From positions 1 to 64,000 of the forward strand of contig CAJQQR010000052.1 of the NCBI GenBank assembly GCA_905480545.1: DNA of 64,000 nucleotides, read 5' to 3'. Source of the DNA: an uncultured Pirellulaceae bacterium. GTDB taxonomy: Bacteria > Planctomycetota > Planctomycetia > Pirellulales > Pirellulaceae. The notes beneath the pieces are model-generated. The model made no database searches and was not told the DNA's origin. It worked only from the letters and a program-made list of their open reading frames with translations. The stretch's first letter is position 1, and each line of letters begins with the position of its first letter. Below, in pieces: positions 45,288-53,228 of the stretch. The position numbers and the translations under genes are program-made.

Positions 45288-48200
45288 ATGCCCGTTTCCG
45301 ATATTGTCATCAAAGGTGCACGTGAACATAACCTACAGGATGTAAGCGTCACCCTCCCGCGGAACCAGTTGATTTGCCTTACGGGCGTGAGTGGAAGTGG
45401 TAAAAGTTCGCTAGCATTCGATACTCTGTATGCCGAAGGCCAACGCCGCTACATCGAATCACTCTCCAGTTTTGCGCGTCAATTTCTAGGGCAAATGCCC
45501 AAACCGGATGTCGATCTGATCTCTGGATTGAGTCCATCGATTTCGATTTCGCAAAAATCTGCCGGCAATAATCCGCGATCGACGGTCGGAACGATTACGG
45601 AAATCTACGACTACTTGCGGGTCCTTTTTGCTCGTGTCGGTTCTGGGCATTGTCCAAAATGTGGTGATCCGATCACGGCTCAGTCGCGAGATGAAATCAT
45701 CGGACGAATTTCACGATTCGAAAAAAACGCAAAGTACATGATTCTGTCCCCCATCGTGCGAGCCCAAAAAGGTGCTCATCGCGATCTGTTTGAGGATCTT
45801 TTGAAGCAAGGATTCGTCCGAGCCCGAGTAAACGGCGAAGTCGTTGCACTAAGCGAAGATCACAACCTTGACCGCCAACTGCGCCACAATATCGAAGTCG
45901 TGATTGATCGACTGGTCAACAAAGGCAACATTCGCGGCCGACTCTCCGAAGCAGTCGACCTTGCTTTGAAGATCGGCAAAGGCAACTTGATTGCCATGAT
46001 TGAGAATGACGATGCACCGACCGGTGAAGACGACATCGACGCAAAAAAACCATCACATTCCGATGCTGTTTTTAGTGCTGATTACGCATGCGTAAAATGT
46101 GGCATCAGTTTCGATCCGCCGACACCGCAAATGTTCAGTTTCAACAGTCCGCAGGGCATGTGTCTGACCTGTGACGGGCTTGGCGACTTGTTTTCATTTG
46201 ATCCAGAACTCTTGATCCCTGATCATACCAAGAGCTTTAAAGATGGCGCGATTCCGTTGATTGGTGACTGGAAAGAAGTCGGTCGCTGGAAACGTCACAT
46301 TTATGAAGGCGTTGCAGAATCACTTGAACGTTCGCAAGAACTTCCGACCGACCACATGCTTGAGACGCCTTGGGAGCAACTGGATGAAGAACTGCAACAA
46401 GCGTGGCTATATGGCACAGGCGATTTGCATGTGACATTCACGTGGCGTGGCGGAAGCTCGCCGATGAAATACGGTGGAACTTTTGACGGCGTCATTCCCG
46501 ATTTGATGTCAAAATATCAAGAGTTGAAAAGCAAACCGGCGATGCGGAAGTACGAAGAGTTCATGTCGAACATTCGTTGCCCGGAATGCGATGGCGAGCG
46601 GCTTTCAGAGCAGGCTCGAAGCGTAAAGCTGAAGTCAGGCCATAAAGACTTTTCCCAAGCCCCACTTTTGACTTTGCCGGAGATTGTCTCACTTCCAGTC
46701 AGTGACGCAGCTGAATTCTTTTCACAGATCGAATTGGATGAAACCAGGGCTTTTATTGCAACGGAAGCCTTGAAAGAAGTTCGAAATCGACTGGGATTCT
46801 TGCTGAACGTAGGACTGGAGTATCTAACACTTGATCGCAGTGCACCAACACTATCTGGCGGTGAAGCACAACGCATTCGGCTAGCTGGGCAAATCGGAAG
46901 TGGACTCGTCGGAGTGCTTTACATTCTTGATGAGCCGTCCATTGGCCTGCATGCACGGGACAATGACCGATTGATTTCGACGCTGCTGAAACTGCGTGAC
47001 ATGGGCAATACCGTTGTTGTCGTTGAGCATGACGAGGACACCATGTGGGCTTCCGATCACATTATCGATTTTGGTCCTGGACCTGGTATTCGCGGTGGTG
47101 AGGTTGTGGTTGAAGGATCACCTGCCGATGTGATCAAATCAAAGCGGAGTCTGACGGGGCAGTTCCTCAATCGGACAATGACGGTTCCACGCCGCGAACA
47201 GTCTCGGGGCGCAAAAGAGGGGCAGTACCTCCGAATTCATGGAGCCAAGCACAACAACCTCAAGGACGTCACCGCGGAAATTCCTCTGGGAAGTTTTGTG
47301 TGCATTACCGGCGTTTCCGGGTCTGGAAAGAGCTCATTGGTGAACGGCATTTTGGTCGAAGCCCTCCGCCGCGATCTAAATCGCGGTTTAGGCGAGCCAG
47401 GTGAGCATGACGAAATCACTGGCCTGGAATATCTCGATAAGCTGATCGCAATTGACCAAAGCCCGATCGGCCGAACACCTCGAAGCAATCCGGGAACCTA
47501 TATTAAAGTTTTTGACGAAATCCGGTCATTGTTTGCCCAACTTCCTGATTCCAAAAAACGAGGATTTAAACCGGGACGTTTCAGTTTCAATGTAAAGGGC
47601 GGCCGCTGCGAAGCCTGTGAGGGAAACGGCGCGAACAAATTGGAGATGGATTTCCTGGCTGACATTTGGGTGACGTGCCAAGTTTGTCAGGGCAATCGTT
47701 TTAATCACGAAACGTTGCAGGTGAAATTCAAAGACCACAATATCGCGGAAATTCTCGATATGGAGGTCGGACACGCTCTCGAATTGTTCGAAAACATCCC
47801 AAAGATTTACGACAAACTTCTTACCGTAAAAAATGTCGGTCTGGATTATCTAAAAATCGGCCAACCGTCACCAACATTGTCAGGTGGTGAAGCACAGCGA
47901 ATCAAGTTAGCCCGAGAATTGGTCAAGAAGAGCACCGGTCAAACTCTCTATTTGCTGGACGAGCCGACCACCGGCCTGCATTTTGCAGACATTCGGTTGC
48001 TCGTCGACGTATTGCAACAATTTGCTGATGCAGGCAACACGGTCTTGGTGGTTGAGCATAACCTCGACGTGATCCAAACCGCCGACTGGATTATCGACAT
48101 CGGTCCGGAGGGAGGATCGGGTGGCGGAAATATCGTCGTTGCCGGTCCGCCAGAAAAAGTTGCTGAATGCAAGGAATCATACACCGGTCGAGCATTAAAA

Positions 48201-51200
48201 AAATACTTCGAGCAAAAAGATACGCCGCCAAAAGTCGTTTCCGGCAAGGTCAAAAAACAGGCAAAACCGAAAGTCGATCCGTCTCAGTTCATTACCGTGC
48301 AGGGTGCTTCACAACATAACCTTCGCAACGTCGACACCAAAATCGAACGGGACAAAATGACGGTCTTTTGCGGACCTAGTGGCAGCGGCAAAAGCTCGCT
48401 GGCGATGGACACGATTTACGCGGAGGGACAACGCCGTTACGTGGAGAGCTTGAGTTCTTACGCTCGGCAGTTTGTCAATCAAATGCAAAAGCCGAACGTA
48501 GAAAACATCGAAGGCCTTTCGCCAGCGATTGCGATCGAGCAAAAAAATCTGGGAAGTACACCGCGTTCCACTGTCGGAACGGTAACCGAAGTCTATGATT
48601 ATCTTCGGATTTTGATGTCACGCTTGGGCGATTATTTCTGCCCTGATTGCGATATTCCGATCGGGACTCAAACGGTCGACCAGGTCGTCGAAAAAGTTGA
48701 AAAGCACGCCGAAGGAACGAAGCTTTACCTGATGGCCCCGATGGAATTGAATCCGCAGTCCGATGTCGAAAATCTTTTTGAAGATTTTCAAGCAGCCGGT
48801 TTTGCCCGAGTTCGAATCGATGGAAAGACGTATTCGATCGACAACCCACCATCTCTAGACCGTCGTCAAAAGCATCGACTAGAAGTCGTGATTGACCGAG
48901 TCACCATCAGTAAAAAGGCCCATTCGCGAATTGCGGAAAGTATCGAAGCGGCGCTTGCGATCGGCAAGGGTGTTTTACACGTCGCGATCTGCGACGACGA
49001 AATCGCCGAGGAACGCTGGGAAGTGACCAAGCACAGCCAGCATCTTGCCTGTGAAAAGTGTGAACGCAGTTTCGAACGACTTAGCCCCCACAATTTCTCC
49101 TTCAACAGCCAACTTGGCTGGTGCGAAGCTTGCGAAGGTCTGGGAACACAAACCGGTGCCAATCCGGCAGCTTTAATCGACGATCCGAAGCTAACGTTGG
49201 CGAAGGGCGCCATCTTGCTGTGGCAAAATGTGTCCAACGAATTGGGCGGAAAAATGATCGCGGCGTTTGGAAAGGCAACGAACTTTCCGGTCAACAAGCC
49301 GATCGAAGATTTAACAACTCGCGAGCGCCGCATCCTGTTTCATGGAACCGGCGACCAATGGTTCGAGGTACGTAAAAACGCCGACGATCAGACATTTCTT
49401 TTTCGGTTTCAGTACAAGGGCCTCTATCCCGCGATGGATGATGCAGCGCGAACTTCGCCTGCATTCCGACGGCAACTTGAAAGTTTCATTGATGAGGTCG
49501 AATGCACGAATTGCGATGGCAGCCGGTTACGAGATGATGCAGGGGCGATGCAGTTTCGCGGCCTGACGATCGGTGATATTTGTCGCCTGCCCCTTGGAAA
49601 ACTGATCGACACGGTGAAGAGCTGGAAGCTTGATTCGCGAGACAAAAAAATTGCGGGGGAAGTCCTCCGGGAAGTCAACAATCGTTTGCAGTTCCTTGTA
49701 GACGTAGGACTGTATTACTTAACACTCAGCCGAACAGCCGCATCGCTGTCCAATGGTGAAGCTCAGCGCATCCGCTTGGCAAGTCAATTGGGAAGCGGAT
49801 TGTGCGGCGTGCTCTATGTACTGGACGAGCCGACCATCGGTTTGCATCCGCGTGACAACACTCGATTGCTCAAGGCACTTCATCGATTGCGGGACTTGGG
49901 CAACACATTGCTGGTTGTGGAGCATGACAAAGAGGTCATTGAAAGCGCCGACGAGATCATTGACTTTGGCCCAAAAGCAGGTGTGAATGGGGGGCAAATC
50001 GTTGCCAGTGGCACGATGGAACAGATCTCAAAGAAGCGGGCTTCGGTGACCGGCGCGTACCTAACCGACAAAAAAGCGATTTGGATTCCAAAAACGCGAC
50101 GACCTGGCTTGAAGCCGTTTTCAAATTCGACCGACCGCCTTGCACGGCTTGCGGCAAAGAAAGAAAATCCCAAGCCAAAAAAGAAGGGGCCAAAGAAAAA
50201 GAAGCCTTTCGATCCGACCCTTGCGACGTCAATCGATGTGATTGGCGCGAAACAAAACAATTTGAAGGGAATTAACGTCAGCATTCCGCTGGAAACCGTA
50301 ACGGTAATTACCGGTCCAAGTGGTTGCGGGAAAAGCTCATTGGTCAACGACATTTTATTCCGCGCCTTAGCCAGGCGATTGCACCGCGCAACGCAGACCG
50401 TTGGAAACCACGATGGCCTTCGTGGTGTCCAGAACATTAATAAAGTCATTCGCGTTGATCAAACTCCGCTGGGGAATTCTCCCTCGTCCAATCCGGCAAC
50501 TTACACGGGCGTTTTCGAATTGATTCGAATTCTGTTCTCACAGCTTCCCGAAAGTAAAGTTCGGGGATTTTCGCCACGTCGATTCAGCTTCAATGTCCCC
50601 GGTGGTCGGTGCGAAGAATGCACTGGCAATGGACAGACGTGTATCGAGATGCACTTTCTACCTGACGTTTGGGTCCGGTGCGAAACATGTGAGGGCAGTC
50701 GCTACAATGAAGAGACGTTGGCGGTCAAATATCATGGCTATACCATCAGTGACGTTTTGGAGATGAGTTGCGGCGAGGCGTCACAGCTTTTCAAAAACAT
50801 TCCAAAAATTCGGCGAACCATCCAAACACTTTGTGACGTTGGACTCGACTATGTTCGTCTGGGGCAATCAGCACCGACGCTAAGCGGTGGTGAAGCGCAA
50901 CGCGTTAAGCTGGCTGCGGAACTTGCGAGACCAGACACGGGGCGTACTTTGTATTTGCTTGATGAGCCAACGACCGGATTGCACTTTTCCGATTTGGAAA
51001 AATTAATGGAAGTGTTGCATCGACTGGTGGATGTTGGAAACACCGTCGTTTTGATCGAGCACAATCTAGACGTAATCAAGAACGCCGATTGGGTCATCGA
51101 TATGGGACCGGAGGCAGGGCAGGATGGCGGATTGGTCGTCGCGACTGGTACACCGGAGCAAATTGTTGAGCACGCGATGGCGGCAAAAAAGAAAAGCTCC

Positions 51201-52274
51201 ACTTTACTGCGCAGTTTCACTGGCGAAGCACTCAAGTCATCCCTGGTTACCGCCCATTACAAAGACCGCGAGACCTACGATCCGTATGAAGCGGAAAAAG
51301 AACGCAAGGGTGACCTCGACATCACCGAGGTCGGCAATGACATTGCGATGCCTTGGGAGCGAGATGGACGTGCATGGCACACCGCCGATTGCGTCGATCG
51401 AAATGGTTCACCCGTAAAATGGGATGGACGAATCGTTGCTCAGGTGGTCGAAAAGATTCAGGAGCTGGGCGATTTTTCTGAAACGGATTGGAACAGTCGA
51501 AATGTGGTCGAAATTACCGGAAAAAAGAAGACGCTGGGTTGGTTCTTTCATGCGTTAACCGGTGAATCATGGCTTTTGAAGATGAAGTTCCGTGTTCGTC
51601 GAAATACTTTCAAGAAAGAGGATTTGCAGACGAGACTCCCTTTGATGACGCTAAACCAGGTCGATGATATCCCGCTTTATGGCAATGATTCGCGGGTCAA
51701 ATGCAAGAACTTGGCTGGGCCGTGGCAAGAGGTTGAAATCCGCGCCTTTACCCTGGAAGAATTAAATCGAACCGAGTTCTGGGATTTTCTCAAGGATGCC
51801 GTTAATGGCTTCGAATTCCACTCTGAAAAAGCTGAAGAGGATATCGAAAGCCACATGCCGTGGAAGAAACTTGGGCGGCAATGGCATTATTCGACCAACG
51901 GTTTTTCGATTGGTGAAACTCGTAAATGGGATGAACAAATCCTCAATAGTCTGGAGGGCTTGATCAACCAGATTGGTGGGGAAATCGATTGGTCGTGGGA
52001 CAACAAAGACCACGCGAAATTTATGCTGAAGGACTTTGACGGAATTTGGGGATCGATCAATACCAAAACGGAAGACACCGTTCCGCTTGTACTTTATCAT
52101 TCCAAAGATTTAATCACCCTGGACGAAATTTCAAAATTCGGCGCTTCTGTGGAATTGGATTCCGAAGATGATGAAAAGGATTACTTGAGAATTGACTTCA
52201 ATTCCAAAGATCAGCTTGAGGACAAATCGTTGCAAGAATTCCTGGAAAAACACCTTTCCATGATTAAAGCCTAG
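45288..52274 (+). CDS. uvrA: Fused double UvrA with repeated C-terminal module
   Basis: A 2328-aa protein, about 2.4 times a normal UvrA (about 950 aa). Two complete UvrA copies are fused head to tail (about 1-980 and 1000-1980). Four ABC ATPase modules are visible by Walker A: GVSGSGKSSLAFD (about 33), GVSGSGKSSLVNG (about 674), GPSGSGKSSLAMD (about 1028) and GPSGCGKSSLVND (about 1674). Signature motifs read LSGGEAQ in modules 1, 2 and 4 but LSNGEAQ in module 3. Both copies keep zinc-module cysteines (CVKCG/CLTCDGLG; CEACEGNG/CQVCQGN; CEKC/CEACEGLG; CEECTGNG/CETCEGS). The last 310 residues hold two copies of a module starting MPWxxxGRxWH. Role: damage recognition in UvrABC nucleotide excision repair; monocistronic. 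Confidence 0.93.
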   Translation: MPVSDIVIKGAREHNLQDVSVTLPRNQLICLTGVSGSGKSSLAFDTLYAEGQRRYIESLSSFARQFLGQMPKPDVDLISGLSPSISISQKSAGNNPRSTVGTITEIYDYLRVLFARVGSGHCPKCGDPITAQSRDEIIGRISRFEKNAKYMILSPIVRAQKGAHRDLFEDLLKQGFVRARVNGEVVALSEDHNLDRQLRHNIEVVIDRLVNKGNIRGRLSEAVDLALKIGKGNLIAMIENDDAPTGEDDIDAKKPSHSDAVFSADYACVKCGISFDPPTPQMFSFNSPQGMCLTCDGLGDLFSFDPELLIPDHTKSFKDGAIPLIGDWKEVGRWKRHIYEGVAESLERSQELPTDHMLETPWEQLDEELQQAWLYGTGDLHVTFTWRGGSSPMKYGGTFDGVIPDLMSKYQELKSKPAMRKYEEFMSNIRCPECDGERLSEQARSVKLKSGHKDFSQAPLLTLPEIVSLPVSDAAEFFSQIELDETRAFIATEALKEVRNRLGFLLNVGLEYLTLDRSAPTLSGGEAQRIRLAGQIGSGLVGVLYILDEPSIGLHARDNDRLISTLLKLRDMGNTVVVVEHDEDTMWASDHIIDFGPGPGIRGGEVVVEGSPADVIKSKRSLTGQFLNRTMTVPRREQSRGAKEGQYLRIHGAKHNNLKDVTAEIPLGSFVCITGVSGSGKSSLVNGILVEALRRDLNRGLGEPGEHDEITGLEYLDKLIAIDQSPIGRTPRSNPGTYIKVFDEIRSLFAQLPDSKKRGFKPGRFSFNVKGGRCEACEGNGANKLEMDFLADIWVTCQVCQGNRFNHETLQVKFKDHNIAEILDMEVGHALELFENIPKIYDKLLTVKNVGLDYLKIGQPSPTLSGGEAQRIKLARELVKKSTGQTLYLLDEPTTGLHFADIRLLVDVLQQFADAGNTVLVVEHNLDVIQTADWIIDIGPEGGSGGGNIVVAGPPEKVAECKESYTGRALKKYFEQKDTPPKVVSGKVKKQAKPKVDPSQFITVQGASQHNLRNVDTKIERDKMTVFCGPSGSGKSSLAMDTIYAEGQRRYVESLSSYARQFVNQMQKPNVENIEGLSPAIAIEQKNLGSTPRSTVGTVTEVYDYLRILMSRLGDYFCPDCDIPIGTQTVDQVVEKVEKHAEGTKLYLMAPMELNPQSDVENLFEDFQAAGFARVRIDGKTYSIDNPPSLDRRQKHRLEVVIDRVTISKKAHSRIAESIEAALAIGKGVLHVAICDDEIAEERWEVTKHSQHLACEKCERSFERLSPHNFSFNSQLGWCEACEGLGTQTGANPAALIDDPKLTLAKGAILLWQNVSNELGGKMIAAFGKATNFPVNKPIEDLTTRERRILFHGTGDQWFEVRKNADDQTFLFRFQYKGLYPAMDDAARTSPAFRRQLESFIDEVECTNCDGSRLRDDAGAMQFRGLTIGDICRLPLGKLIDTVKSWKLDSRDKKIAGEVLREVNNRLQFLVDVGLYYLTLSRTAASLSNGEAQRIRLASQLGSGLCGVLYVLDEPTIGLHPRDNTRLLKALHRLRDLGNTLLVVEHDKEVIESADEIIDFGPKAGVNGGQIVASGTMEQISKKRASVTGAYLTDKKAIWIPKTRRPGLKPFSNSTDRLARLAAKKENPKPKKKGPKKKKPFDPTLATSIDVIGAKQNNLKGINVSIPLETVTVITGPSGCGKSSLVNDILFRALARRLHRATQTVGNHDGLRGVQNINKVIRVDQTPLGNSPSSNPATYTGVFELIRILFSQLPESKVRGFSPRRFSFNVPGGRCEECTGNGQTCIEMHFLPDVWVRCETCEGSRYNEETLAVKYHGYTISDVLEMSCGEASQLFKNIPKIRRTIQTLCDVGLDYVRLGQSAPTLSGGEAQRVKLAAELARPDTGRTLYLLDEPTTGLHFSDLEKLMEVLHRLVDVGNTVVLIEHNLDVIKNADWVIDMGPEAGQDGGLVVATGTPEQIVEHAMAAKKKSSTLLRSFTGEALKSSLVTAHYKDRETYDPYEAEKERKGDLDITEVGNDIAMPWERDGRAWHTADCVDRNGSPVKWDGRIVAQVVEKIQELGDFSETDWNSRNVVEITGKKKTLGWFFHALTGESWLLKMKFRVRRNTFKKEDLQTRLPLMTLNQVDDIPLYGNDSRVKCKNLAGPWQEVEIRAFTLEELNRTEFWDFLKDAVNGFEFHSEKAEEDIESHMPWKKLGRQWHYSTNGFSIGETRKWDEQILNSLEGLINQIGGEIDWSWDNKDHAKFMLKDFDGIWGSINTKTEDTVPLVLYHSKDLITLDEISKFGASVELDSEDDEKDYLRIDFNSKDQLEDKSLQEFLEKHLSMIKA

Positions 52275-52575
52275 CGATTGATTGAATGACCGGCGATTGA
52301 CTCATTAAACACATGACTCTCCCTTCGTGAAATCTTGAGGTAGGCCGCAAAAAGCAACAAGATCGACGACGCGGGCGGGGGTTGATTTATGGCCATTCAC
52401 GATTCGTCGAAATGACGTCCAGTTCCCAAGCGTTCCGGCAAATTGTCGGCCAACGACATGGGCGGCGCTCGAAGAATCTTGACGGTGCGGCAGCCGCTGC
52501 AAAGTCCAATCTTGGATCCGATCAGATACCCGTCGGGTGGAAACCGTCACACCGATTGCAGCCACGGAAAACGAA

Positions 52576-52607
52576 GATCGCCAATGCACTTGATCGCCAA
52601 TGCACTT
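52576..52607. repeat. Perfect 16-bp tandem duplication
   Basis: GATCGCCAATGCACTT occurs twice without mismatch (52576-52591, 52592-52607), followed by GATCGC, the start of a third copy. Confidence 0.94.
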
Positions 52608-52882
52608 GATCGCGACGTGGATAACGTTTTTACACTTCCTGTTAACGATTTCGCGCAGCATCAGATTGCTACTGCGAGCACTTCGGCATGACCGAAATTG
52701 AACGTGACGGCCCGAATTTCAACGTGTCCTTTGTCGTCAGTCGGATGGACTTTGCTATCACTTTAACGAACCCATTTCTGCCTAGCCGTTTCTCACTGCA
52801 AAGCTTGGCTGGCAATCCAGAGTCTCGGAATTCATCGACAGCCTCATCTAAAAAAACTTTCTTGATCTGACCGATCCGCGTC

Positions 52883-53188
52883 ATGAAATCCAACTGTTCG
52901 ATCTGCGGAAAATGCAAAGGCAAATTGACGAATTGTGTTGATGAAGACGCCGTCTGCAAGAGCTGGGTGTTCCCCCAAATCGCAGCTCACCAAGAAGATC
53001 AGCCGATTTATGTCGAACAAAACGAAGGCATCTCAATCGATCGCTATCACCAAATCGTTCATGAAATGTTGCGTACCGATGACCAGTCCAACGCGGTCTT
53101 CTGCAACATCAGTATCGGCCATCGAAGAATTTGGCCGTTTAACGCTGGATTTCCAAGCATACAAACTTGCTGGATTCTTGCACTTTAA
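52883..53188 (+). CDS. Possible small Cys-rich protein
   Basis: A 101-aa frame beginning MKSNCSICGKCKGK with CxxCxxC, followed by CVDEDAVCKSW and a plausible soluble body (IYVEQNEGISIDRYHQIVHEML). Codon usage looks normal for this genome, and the frame has a Met near a sensible position. Against it: short, no homology I recognise, and a competing frame on the same strand. Treat as a candidate only; it ends 40 bases before the next gene. Confidence 0.3.
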   Translation: MKSNCSICGKCKGKLTNCVDEDAVCKSWVFPQIAAHQEDQPIYVEQNEGISIDRYHQIVHEMLRTDDQSNAVFCNISIGHRRIWPFNAGFPSIQTCWILAL

Positions 53189-53228
53189 TCAGACAAAATA
53201 GAGACTCTTCCTTCTGACACCACCGCTC

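Larger units (their letters stand above)
52275..53228. other. Long spacer with possible decayed sequence
   Basis: About 950 bases between uvrA and the cytochrome/DUF1549 gene. Frames exist on both strands (minus 52305-52661, minus 52669-52959, plus 52883-53188), but none shows a recognisable domain. The tandem duplication at 52576-52607 lies here. The look is of decayed genes. Confidence 0.4.

Noticed and set aside
49880..50449. 189-codon frame antisense to uvrA
   Set aside because: Shadow of a highly conserved UvrA segment; composition is that of a complementary strand.
52305..52661. 118-codon minus-strand frame with a faint helix-turn-helix look
   Set aside because: Similarity too weak, no sensible start context, and the tandem duplication lies inside it.
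52669..52959. 96-codon minus-strand frame
   Set aside because: No recognisable domain and overlaps a somewhat better plus-strand frame.
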